From Thermofilaceae archaeon (GTDB lineage: Archaea > Thermoproteota > Thermoprotei > Thermofilales > Thermofilaceae): a stretch of 22,777 nucleotides of DNA. The notes beneath the pieces are model-generated. The model worked only from the letters and a program-made list of their open reading frames with translations, was not told the origin of the DNA and did not search any database. The stretch covers positions 1 to 22,777 of the forward strand of contig JALVKT010000161.1 in NCBI GenBank assembly GCA_027027675.1, in the 5' to 3' direction. This document shows, in pieces, positions 13,888 through 20,868 of this stretch (its first letter is position 1; each line of letters begins with the position of its first letter). Position numbers and translations under genes: made by a program.

Positions 13888-14931
13888 ATGCCGCGGGAAG
13901 ATGGTGGCGAAGTTCTAGAGAAAAGCAGGATAGTGTTGGCACCGCCCTCTCACAAGGTATTATTTGAGAGAGCTGCAAAGGAGTGCAGAAAAGCTTCAAC
14001 TCCGGGCGTCCGAAACAAGCTTAAGCGGAGGAAAACCAAAGACCTGGAATGCGTATCGCGAGCTCACAAGTATATCGTAAATTCGCTGAGAAAAATCTAT
14101 GAGAGAAGCCCCTTCATAGACAAGCTACATCCCTTTTATAGGGAGCTAGTGGCGATAAGCATAGACACCGACAGATATAAGCAATGCTTGGCGGCTATAG
14201 CTACCTCTGAAAAGATTTTAGAAAAAATATACTTTGACGTTAGACGAGAAATACTCTCGGCAAGCGAAGTAAAAGAAGTAATAGCTGCCCGTAGGGCCTA
14301 CTTCGGCAGGACACTCTCGGTGCTAAAACGGCTCGACAAGTGCCTCCGACAAATAAGGCGTGCACAAAAAATACTCCTACAACTCCCAGAAATCGAGGTA
14401 AACGACTATACCGTGGTTATAGCTGGAGCGCCTAACGTCGGCAAGTCCTCGCTGCTCAGAGCCCTAAGTAGGGCGAAGCCTGAGGTCAAACCATACCCCT
14501 TTACAACTAAGAGTATAATAGTGGGGCACATAATCGGCAGAGACTTTAGGATTCAGCTACTTGATACTCCAGGTCTCCTAGACACGCCGCTTTCAGAGAA
14601 AAACAGGATTGAGAGGCAAGCAATACTTGCTATGAGGCATGTCGCCAATATAATACTCTACGTTGTAGATGTGACGGAGAGAGGCGGGTTTACGATAGAC
14701 TTTCAGAAGAGAGTCTATGACGAGTTGAGAGAAGGGTTTCCCGGCACAGAGTTTATGGTGGTTTTTAACAAGATAGACGCGGCGACAGAAGAGGACCTTC
14801 AGCGCGCAAGGGAAAGCTTTGGAGAAGAGAAAGTAGCCGTCTCCGCGCTCACCGGGGAGAACGTGGATGAACTGCGGAACATCTTAATTCAAAAATATAG
14901 GGAGTCTAGATCGGCTTCACTGGAGACATAG
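13888..14931 (+). CDS. NOG1-like GTPase
   Basis: 347 residues. The N-terminal 170 residues are a basic, helical region, as in NOG1. The GTPase domain has G1 GAPNVGKSS (180-188), a G2 threonine in YPFTTK (203-208), G3 DTPG (226-229), G4 NKID (294-297) and G5 SAL (319-321). NOG1 acts in assembly of the large ribosomal subunit in eukaryotes; archaeal members are taken to do the same. It ends soon after the G domain, as archaeal forms do, lacking the long eukaryotic tail. The ATG at 13888 has GAGGT at 13873-13877, about 10 nt upstream. The coding strand is A/C-rich although on the plus strand, unlike plus-strand genes left of 13.8 kb. The 3' end overlaps the aIF2-beta gene by 26 bp. Confidence 0.88.
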   Translation: MPREDGGEVLEKSRIVLAPPSHKVLFERAAKECRKASTPGVRNKLKRRKTKDLECVSRAHKYIVNSLRKIYERSPFIDKLHPFYRELVAISIDTDRYKQCLAAIATSEKILEKIYFDVRREILSASEVKEVIAARRAYFGRTLSVLKRLDKCLRQIRRAQKILLQLPEIEVNDYTVVIAGAPNVGKSSLLRALSRAKPEVKPYPFTTKSIIVGHIIGRDFRIQLLDTPGLLDTPLSEKNRIERQAILAMRHVANIILYVVDVTERGGFTIDFQKRVYDELREGFPGTEFMVVFNKIDAATEEDLQRARESFGEEKVAVSALTGENVDELRNILIQKYRESRSASLET

Positions 14932-15337
14932 CCCCACAGGCGAGGCATTTAATGTACATGTACTTACGCTTCTTGTCCTTCTCGAGCACTGTGTCGGGGC
15001 TGCCGCATACAGGGCATTTCACGTACATCTCATAGAACCTCTCAAGGAGTATGTTGAGGGTTCTCGGCGAGATTTCGCCTTGAATCACTGCTGCTTGGCC
15101 CTCTATCACGCCTGGTGCTCCTATCTCCTTGAGTATGTACCTTAACAGTATGCGGGGGTCTCTTCGCAGCAGATCTGCTACCTGCTTGAAATTGGTTATG
15201 AATGTCCTCCTACCCGAGACTATGACTTCAAACTTCGGTAGAACGAAGCGTTCCGTGGAGGCTTCGACCGGCCTATTTTCCGGTAATTGCTTGTATGCGC
15301 GTTCAAGCAGCGCCATGTAGTCTATCTCCTCTCCCAC
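14906..15337 (-). CDS. eif2b: Translation initiation factor aIF2 subunit beta
   Basis: 143 residues, typical of the archaeal beta subunit. After an N-terminal helix that contacts the gamma subunit, the central domain has the family's FITNF and RRDPRILLRYILKEIG motifs, and the C-terminal zinc ribbon has C108, C111, C131 and C134. With the alpha and gamma subunits it delivers initiator tRNA to the small ribosomal subunit. GTG start with GGTGA at 15344-15348 on the minus strand, 6 nt upstream. It is last in a leftward cluster with a GINS subunit and a phosphoribosyltransferase, 55 bp after the GINS gene, and a palindrome overlapping a likely TATA element in that gap suggests an extra promoter. 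Confidence 0.95.
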   Translation of the reverse strand: MGEEIDYMALLERAYKQLPENRPVEASTERFVLPKFEVIVSGRRTFITNFKQVADLLRRDPRILLRYILKEIGAPGVIEGQAAVIQGEISPRTLNILLERFYEMYVKCPVCGSPDTVLEKDKKRKYMYIKCLACGAMSPVKPI

Positions 15338-15372
15338 TATAAATCACCAGCTAACACACTACACACATCTAA

Positions 15373-15387
15373 TTAAGGATACCTTAA
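15373..15387. promoter_or_regulatory. TTAAGG-ATA-CCTTAA palindrome between the GINS and aIF2-beta genes
   Basis: A perfect inverted repeat with 6-bp arms and a 3-bp centre, beginning 5 bp past the GINS stop. On the minus strand CCTTAATTAG just beyond it could be the TATA box of aIF2-beta, 26 bp before its SD. It may be an operator at that promoter or a small hairpin in the joint transcript. Confidence 0.45.
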
Positions 15388-15392
15388 CGAAC

Positions 15393-15953
15393 CTATTCTT
15401 CACCGAGAACCTCGACCACGCCCTTCTCCTCAAGCTCCCTCGCGATTCTTCGCGGCAGATAAGCTATATCACCCTTAGAGAAGGGGCCGAGACTAACGCC
15501 CTTATCCATTATCCTTGGATGCGGCTGGAGGAAAACCGCTATCACACCCTCATAGCGGCCACGCCTTGGAGGCTCAACAAGGGGCACTCTCCCCTTTTCT
15601 TCCGGTTCTTCCAGCAATGCCTCCTTTTCGATAGAGGCTTCAATGTTCTCTTCTCCAGTTAACTTGCGTAACGCTTCCTCTATGCAACCAAGTATTCGGG
15701 CTTCTTCAAGGGGTAATTCCACTGCTGGCCTAGCTCCATGCTTGCGAATATGCCTTATCTCTTTTTCAAGCCTGTAGAGGAACAGGTAGCGCAACGTGTT
15801 CCTAAGTATTGCGGCCTCGCCGCGCAGCTCCGACTTTTCCTCCAGTTCTTTTATGAGCTTAAGAATCTGCTCATAATACTTGCTCTCAAGGCTGTCCACC
15901 TCCTCGGATAAAAGCTCCTTAAGCAGCAACGCTGTAAGCTCTGAGGCCGACAC
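15393..15953 (-). CDS. GINS complex subunit (Gins15/Gins51 type)
   Basis: 186 residues. The first 110 are mostly helical, with a long charged helix (ETLRYLFLYRLEKEI-like region near 50-70), as in the GINS A domain. After an acidic linker (about 105-125) comes a small beta-rich B domain with VAVFL-like strand, GPFSKGDIAYLPRRIARELEEKGVVEV; the DIAYLP...A..L...GV pattern is the archaeal Gins51 (Sld5/Psf1-like) mark. GINS joins MCM and a RecJ/Cdc45-like protein to form the replicative helicase. GTG start with a GGGAGGG SD 4 nt upstream. It lies between the phosphoribosyltransferase (63 bp) and aIF2-beta genes on the same strand. The A-then-B order fits Gins51 rather than Gins23. Confidence 0.85.
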   Translation of the reverse strand: MSASELTALLLKELLSEEVDSLESKYYEQILKLIKELEEKSELRGEAAILRNTLRYLFLYRLEKEIRHIRKHGARPAVELPLEEARILGCIEEALRKLTGEENIEASIEKEALLEEPEEKGRVPLVEPPRRGRYEGVIAVFLQPHPRIMDKGVSLGPFSKGDIAYLPRRIARELEEKGVVEVLGEE

Positions 15954-16016
15954 TTTTCCCTCCCAGCCCTTTTGTAGCCGAGATATTCTACCGGGGAGGT
16001 ACTCATTGATGTTTCG

Positions 16017-16568
16017 CTACACGTCGGCTCGGAGCTTATCCACGACGTCCGCTCTAAGCCCCATGCGTTTAAGCTCCTCCACGTCCTTTATCTTGTCCTC
16101 CAGAGCCTTCATGGTCTCAACGTACTCGTAGGGAAAGACGACCCAGCCCTCCACGACCCTCACATAGTAGTCCGGCTTGTACATGCTCCACGGCTTTAGG
16201 TAGGGCGCTGCAGTCCTAACCTCAACCGCCCCTTTTTCGAGGACATGTTTAACGGCGAGCTTCATAGTCTCCCCGCTATCCACGATGTCATCCACTATGA
16301 GCACCTTCTTTCCCGAGGCGGCCTCCCTAAGGGGCTGTATTATCCTGGGCTTCTCCTCCGTCTCCCCTATGTCGCGGTAAAACCTTATGGTCAGCCCCGC
16401 GACTTCATGCACAGATAGAAAGTCGGAGAGAAGTCTTCCAATAACCCATCCTCCACGCGCAACCGCAACAAGCATTTCAGGCCGATACCCGCTCTCACGA
16501 ATCTTCCTTGCAAGCTCGTGCACGTCCCAGTAGAGATCATCCCAGTCCAGTACGACGAGCCTGACCAT
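16017..16568 (-). CDS. Purine-type phosphoribosyltransferase (COG2236-like)
   Basis: 183 residues, soluble. The PRPP-binding motif VLIVDDIVDSGET spans 89-101, and AVARGGWVIGR (about 35-45) is the PPi loop region of type I phosphoribosyltransferases. The family is usually annotated as hypoxanthine/guanine/xanthine phosphoribosyltransferase, salvaging bases with PRPP; the exact base cannot be read from the sequence. A charged C-terminal helix (about 155-183) follows the core. ATG start at 16568; a TATA-like AAAATACAT lies about 28 bp upstream on the minus strand, so the message is probably leaderless. First gene of a likely cluster with GINS and aIF2-beta. Confidence 0.85.
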   Translation of the reverse strand: MVRLVVLDWDDLYWDVHELARKIRESGYRPEMLVAVARGGWVIGRLLSDFLSVHEVAGLTIRFYRDIGETEEKPRIIQPLREAASGKKVLIVDDIVDSGETMKLAVKHVLEKGAVEVRTAAPYLKPWSMYKPDYYVRVVEGWVVFPYEYVETMKALEDKIKDVEELKRMGLRADVVDKLRADV

Positions 16569-16617
16569 ATCGTACTACTGCAACGTGAGTATGTATTTTT
16601 TGCTTTATCTAGCGTAT

Positions 16618-17409
16618 ATGTACCACGTGGCGCCGGAGGAAGTACTTGTTGGGACCTGCGGCTTCTCCGCTAGGGGTGGCAGGAAAAAATACTTTGAAGT
16701 GTTTCCCGTCGTCGAAGTCCAGGACACGTTTTACCGCATAGTAAGGGAGTCGACTCTTAGAAGGTGGCGGGAAGAAGCGCCCAGCAACTTCGAGTACACG
16801 TTAAAAGCATTCCAGGGAATTACGCATCCAGCCTCCTCTCCCACCTGGCGGCGCTCTAACCTGGAAATTAGGGGTGAAGCGCGCAAAAACTACGGGTTTT
16901 TCCGCCCCACACGTGAAGTATTGGAGTCGTGGCGCTACACGTTAAAGGCTGCTAAACTGCTCCGCGCAGACTTTATAGTTATTCAAACACCGCCAAGCTT
17001 TAAGCCGACCCAGGAAAACGTTGAGAACATGAAGAGATTCTTTTCAACAATAGACAGGGGAGGTGTCACTATAGGGTGGGAGCCGCGGGGGGAGTGGAAT
17101 TCCAACCAGCAACTTCTGAGGAAAATCCTCGAAGAGCTAGATCTGGTTCACATCGTAGACCCCCTAAAACGTAGAGAAGTAGTGGACACTGGTACAAGGT
17201 ATTACAGGCTGCACGGCCTTGGTCCTCGGGAAGTAAATTATCGCTACAAGTACACTGACTCTGACCTGGCACGGCTCGCAGAGTACATTTCTTCTGTAAG
17301 TGCAACGAAGGTTTATGTAATGTTCAATAATGTGTACATGTTTGAAGACGCGCTTAGGTTTAAGAAAATAGCCGAAGAGGTGGGGCTGCCGCTAAAGCAG
17401 CCCTCCTAA
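16618..17409 (+). CDS. DUF72 (YecE-like) protein
   Basis: 263 residues from ATG at 16618. DUF72 marks run the length: VGTCGFS near the N-terminus, VEVQDTFYR, FEYTLKAFQGITHP, IQTPPSFKP, WEPRGEW, YYRLHGLG and VYVMFNN. The fold is a TIM barrel; the biochemical role of the family is not established, though conserved acidic and aromatic residues suggest an enzyme. In-frame GTG at 16585 would add 11 residues (MSMYFLLYLAY) and put the start 16 bp from the divergent phosphoribosyltransferase; neither start has an SD, and I favour the shorter one because it leaves room for a promoter. The 3' end overlaps the isomerase gene by 18 bp. Confidence 0.8.
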   Translation: MYHVAPEEVLVGTCGFSARGGRKKYFEVFPVVEVQDTFYRIVRESTLRRWREEAPSNFEYTLKAFQGITHPASSPTWRRSNLEIRGEARKNYGFFRPTREVLESWRYTLKAAKLLRADFIVIQTPPSFKPTQENVENMKRFFSTIDRGGVTIGWEPRGEWNSNQQLLRKILEELDLVHIVDPLKRREVVDTGTRYYRLHGLGPREVNYRYKYTDSDLARLAEYISSVSATKVYVMFNNVYMFEDALRFKKIAEEVGLPLKQPS

Positions 17410-18546
17410 GTATTCTTCGGGGCTTATGTGTTCCGCAAGGTATTCTTTTAGCCTCGAAATCGTGTCTACAGGGGTCGGATCCACGCCTCTTTTAAGCGCG
17501 GCCACTACTGAGATCGCGTCGACTGCGAAGTACAGGGTTAGCAGCTCCGCTAAAAGGCTGTCACTTTTCACGGTCACCACTAGCGGCTCTACGCCTAGGC
17601 CGCGCCACAGATTATCTAGCAGAAAGTCAATGCGGTGTTTCATTGCCTGCGCCTCCAAGCTCCCCCTTAAAACCACGGGCTTAAAACGCGCCGTTGCCTC
17701 GCAGCTCCACCCCATGATCTCGTTATGGTTTACCTCGGGAAGTTCTCCGTAAAATGCGTGTACCTTAGCGTTCTCGTTGAACTGTGTTTTAGCCCTGTAC
17801 CCCGGGGAAACATAGGGTGCATATGAGTAAATGACAGGTGTTTTCCCGTAAGCGAACTCCGATATGTGCTCCCCCAAGCCTTCGCCGCTAACGCCGGAGG
17901 AGGACAATTCTACCGCGTCTTTACCCTTGGAGAGCCGTGAGAAATAGTCGTCCCTAATTCTTCTGATAAAGTCGATGGCCCCAGGAATCTCTTCCTTATA
18001 GCTGCCCACGCCAAGGAAATCCAATATCGAGAGTAGAGCCACAGCCATGTACGGGAATGATACGCGAGGGGGAAGGCCCCGGGGGAGCTTGAAGCACGGC
18101 AATCCCTTCTTCTCAGCTACTCTTTGAAGGTACCCATTGGAGGATACGCAGACGGGCTTTATACCGCGTTCAATAGCTTCTCGGAGGCAACGTAGCGTTT
18201 CCTCGGTGTTTCCCGAGTAGCTCACACTAACGTAGAGGTATTTTTTACGTGTAACGAAGCCTGGTAGTCGAAGCCCCCTCTCGACAATTACGGGCGGAGC
18301 CTCTTCGCCGAAAAGCAGGTCCTTGAGGAATAGCCCTCCTATCGCGGAGCCCCCCATCCCTGAGAGCACTATTCCACGAATCTCTTCCCCTACTAGAGGG
18401 AGAGCACTGAGAACTTTTTCGCCAGATGCATAGTACATTTGAAACGCTGATTCAAGATCTTCCGGGTACCTATAGACTCTCTCCAACATTTTGCCCTTAT
18501 CAACACCAGCCTTGCCTGTAAGGCCGGTAAGCGAGTAGGGATCCAT
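17392..18546 (-). CDS. Bifunctional phosphoglucose/phosphomannose isomerase
   Basis: 384 residues from ATG at 18546. It interconverts glucose-6-phosphate or mannose-6-phosphate with fructose-6-phosphate in the cytosol. Features of the Pyrobaculum/Aeropyrum/Thermoplasma family: SGMGGSAIGG (62-71), phosphate-binding SYSGNTEET (109-117), FNENAK (256-261) with the catalytic glutamate E258, NHNE with H274, and a C-terminal GVDPTPVDTI like the family's GVNPLATPRID. It is longer than the Pyrobaculum enzyme (about 300 residues), mostly through a longer N-terminus and an extra segment around residues 185-235. The frame is open to 18645, but that would run back into the histidyl-tRNA synthetase gene. 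ATG at 18546, or GTG at 18558, has a TATA-like TTTTTTACC close upstream, suggesting a short or absent leader. Confidence 0.88.
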   Translation of the reverse strand: MDPYSLTGLTGKAGVDKGKMLERVYRYPEDLESAFQMYYASGEKVLSALPLVGEEIRGIVLSGMGGSAIGGLFLKDLLFGEEAPPVIVERGLRLPGFVTRKKYLYVSVSYSGNTEETLRCLREAIERGIKPVCVSSNGYLQRVAEKKGLPCFKLPRGLPPRVSFPYMAVALLSILDFLGVGSYKEEIPGAIDFIRRIRDDYFSRLSKGKDAVELSSSGVSGEGLGEHISEFAYGKTPVIYSYAPYVSPGYRAKTQFNENAKVHAFYGELPEVNHNEIMGWSCEATARFKPVVLRGSLEAQAMKHRIDFLLDNLWRGLGVEPLVVTVKSDSLLAELLTLYFAVDAISVVAALKRGVDPTPVDTISRLKEYLAEHISPEEYLGGLL

Positions 18547-18590
18547 GGCTGTAGCCACGGTAAAAAAGGGGCGCGCAGCAGCTGATAAGC

Positions 18591-19847
18591 TTATGCCGTC
18601 AAGTACCTGGTAAGCTCTTCGAGCCCCACCTTCTCCTCGCGCCACTCCTCGAGATCCCTAACCGTGACCCGCCCCTCTTTGAGGTCGCGTGGACCTACAA
18701 TTATGGCATATCTCGCACCGACGCTGGCGGCTTTTTCAAGGGCTTTTCTAAGGCTCCTGCCATATTCCACGGTGCACCTAAAGCCAGCGCTACGAAGCAT
18801 TTCAGCTATCCTTATAGACTCTACTAGGAGCCCTTTCTCCGACTTTACAGGGATGATTACGCCTTGGAGCGGCTTATAAGCCGGCAAAACACCTTTCTCC
18901 CCCAGCACGTCGAGAAGCCTCTCTATGCCTATCGCCATCCCCGTGGCAGCGATTTCTCCACCACCCACGGTCGATATCAAATTATCATATCTTCCTCCCC
19001 CGGCAACGCTGCCTCCAGCCCCTTCAACCTTCACTTCAAACACAAGCCCGGTATAGTATCCGAGCCCCCTAACAATGCTATAGTCAACTATAGCTTCGAC
19101 GCCGTACCCCTCTTTAAGTAAATCCAGTGTCTCCTTTAAGTGCGCAAGCCCCTTACGACCACTCTCCCCTTCCACGCTAATGTCAAGCCCTCCCTCCGTG
19201 AGACTATCGAGAATACTCTCCGCGTCCTCCCTTTTTACCCCGAGATTTACCAGCGAGTCCACCACAAACTCTCTACCCTTTTTCTCCAGCTTATCGAGAA
19301 CCCTAAATGCCTCCTCCATTCGCTCCGCGGGCACACCCGCCTGCGCCAATATATCCTCCACTATTCTACGGTCACTAACCCTTATCTCAAAGCCTTCCAG
19401 CCCGGCGTTTCGAAGAGCCCTATCAGTAACCGCTATGACCTCAGCGTCCCCCTCCGGCCCGGAAACCCCCATAAGCTCTATGCCCGCCTGCCAAAACTCC
19501 CTGTAGCGCCCCTTCTGGGGCTCCTCGTACCGCCACACAGGCTGTATATAGTAAAACCGGATAGGCTTCGGCATATCCGGCCTCGCAGCAACGACCCTGG
19601 CTACAGGAGTCGTCAGCTCAAATCTGAGGCCGAGGCTTCTACCCCCCTTGTCCTTGAACCAATATATCTGCTCCTTGACCTCCTCTCCAGCCTTCGCAAC
19701 TAGAAGATCTAAGCTTTCAAATGCAGGTGTAATTATCTCTCCATAGCCGTACTTTTCAAAAACCTCTCTAAGCTTCCCTTCCACAAATCTTTTCCTAAAG
19801 GCTTCTTCAGGCAGCCAGTCCCTCGTCCCTCGGGGCCTCCTGTACAT
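18591..19847 (-). CDS. hisS: Histidyl-tRNA synthetase
   Basis: 418 residues from ATG at 19847, the normal size. Class II core: PRGTRDWLP at the N-terminus, motif 2 in YYIQPVWRYEEPQKGRYREFWQAGIE, the histidine-specific RGLGYYTGLVFEV, and motif 3 GGRYDNLI...GMAIGIERLL. The C-terminal anticodon-binding domain starts near GVIIPVKSE. It charges tRNA-His. The frame extends to TTG at 19874, but this overlaps the radical SAM gene and adds MAASFFSRC, which is outside the conserved region. ATG at 19847 leaves 7 bp to the radical SAM stop, so the two are probably co-transcribed. The phosphoglucose/phosphomannose isomerase follows 44 bp downstream. Confidence 0.95.
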   Translation of the reverse strand: MYRRPRGTRDWLPEEAFRKRFVEGKLREVFEKYGYGEIITPAFESLDLLVAKAGEEVKEQIYWFKDKGGRSLGLRFELTTPVARVVAARPDMPKPIRFYYIQPVWRYEEPQKGRYREFWQAGIELMGVSGPEGDAEVIAVTDRALRNAGLEGFEIRVSDRRIVEDILAQAGVPAERMEEAFRVLDKLEKKGREFVVDSLVNLGVKREDAESILDSLTEGGLDISVEGESGRKGLAHLKETLDLLKEGYGVEAIVDYSIVRGLGYYTGLVFEVKVEGAGGSVAGGGRYDNLISTVGGGEIAATGMAIGIERLLDVLGEKGVLPAYKPLQGVIIPVKSEKGLLVESIRIAEMLRSAGFRCTVEYGRSLRKALEKAASVGARYAIIVGPRDLKEGRVTVRDLEEWREEKVGLEELTRYLTA

Positions 19848-19854
19848 ACATCGG

Positions 19855-20868
19855 CTAAAGAAGGATGCGGCCAATGTAAATGTTGTCCTTCACCCTGAGA
19901 ATCCTAACCGGCAGCCTCATCCCCACCGGTGGTTCCTCCCTCACACCCACTACCGTGACGACGCGGTTCCTCGCCACGCCGATCCACTGCCCCTTGAGCC
20001 AGCCCCAATACACGATCCGAACACCGACCCGCTCCCCCAGCCTAAACGCGGGCGGCACCGCCGGCGCCTTCCTTATACCAAAGTCCTCTGGCCTAAGCCT
20101 TAGCCGCACGCCAAACTCCTCCTCCCACTCCTCCAGTTTACGCCAGAAATCCCTCCACCTCATAGGTTTCACTCCGGGAGGCTTTCTCCCATACTTGTGC
20201 GCCTCATACTTTTGAACCCCCAGGGGAGGCCACTTCTTCCCAGCTCCTATATCTAAGGCCCACCTAATTATCCGGGGAATCTCAGAGTCGTTTATACCGG
20301 GAACCCAGACTGGCGCTACTAGGAGATCCATGTTTAGGCTTGACGCGATATACTCTGCCACATCAATAACCTTTCTCACGTCAAACCAGGGAGAGCCTGA
20401 GAGAAAACGTGCCAGCTGAGGGTCGAGAGCGTCGATAGACAGGTTTATCCTATCGAGCCCTGCATCGTCGAGCCGCTCAGCAAGCTCCCGTGTTAGCAGC
20501 GGCCCATGAGTCTCCAAAGCGATTGTTTCAACCCACGGCTTCCTTCTAAGCAGAGACACGAGCTCGACTATGTGGGGGTGCGTCAGCGGGTCACCTACAG
20601 CGTCCAGGTAGGCGTGCACCCTCCCAATCCCCTTTAGAGCAACCACTCTTTCCGCCCAGGACAAGAGGTACCTTATATCTACCCGGAACTCTGTCTGCCG
20701 GGTTGTGCTTCTCGGCCCCGCGTCTACGCTGCAAAATATACACGAGAAAGGGCAGAACGTTGTTGCTCTAAGCTGTAGAAGGTTTGTCCCCCTGTCAATT
20801 ACGCCGAAGGCAATGTGCCCTAGGAGTGGGATCCCCGATTTTATGTCGAGGAAAAAACGTCTAGCCAA
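19855..20868 (-). CDS. Radical SAM protein with C-terminal TRAM-like domain
   Basis: 337 residues. The 4Fe-4S cluster motif is CPFSCIFC (C39, C43, C46), followed by DAVGDPLTHP (GDP in the role of the family's GE/GD motif), ETHGPLL, NLSIDALDP and APVWVPGINDSEI, all typical of the radical SAM barrel. From about residue 270 a beta-rich domain (GERVGVRIVYWGWLKGQWIGVARNRVVTVVG) looks like TRAM, which often binds RNA. It resembles the archaeal group annotated as COG2100 Fe-S oxidoreductases. I infer an RNA- or translation-linked modification, supported weakly by lying 7 bp before histidyl-tRNA synthetase; the substrate is unknown. The start is TTG at 20868, overlapping the upstream gene's stop by 8 bp, with an AGAGGGGG SD about 10 nt upstream; no ATG exists near the N-terminus. 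Confidence 0.82.
   Translation of the reverse strand: MARRFFLDIKSGIPLLGHIAFGVIDRGTNLLQLRATTFCPFSCIFCSVDAGPRSTTRQTEFRVDIRYLLSWAERVVALKGIGRVHAYLDAVGDPLTHPHIVELVSLLRRKPWVETIALETHGPLLTRELAERLDDAGLDRINLSIDALDPQLARFLSGSPWFDVRKVIDVAEYIASSLNMDLLVAPVWVPGINDSEIPRIIRWALDIGAGKKWPPLGVQKYEAHKYGRKPPGVKPMRWRDFWRKLEEWEEEFGVRLRLRPEDFGIRKAPAVPPAFRLGERVGVRIVYWGWLKGQWIGVARNRVVTVVGVREEPPVGMRLPVRILRVKDNIYIGRILL

Noticed and set aside
18547..18645. N-terminal extension of the isomerase (MARGEGGARR...)
   Set aside because: It lies largely over the end of histidyl-tRNA synthetase and has no family similarity; ATG at 18546 is better.
19140..19703. 187-codon frame on the plus strand
   Set aside because: It lies entirely antisense to histidyl-tRNA synthetase, with low-complexity, proline/leucine-rich product and no motif.
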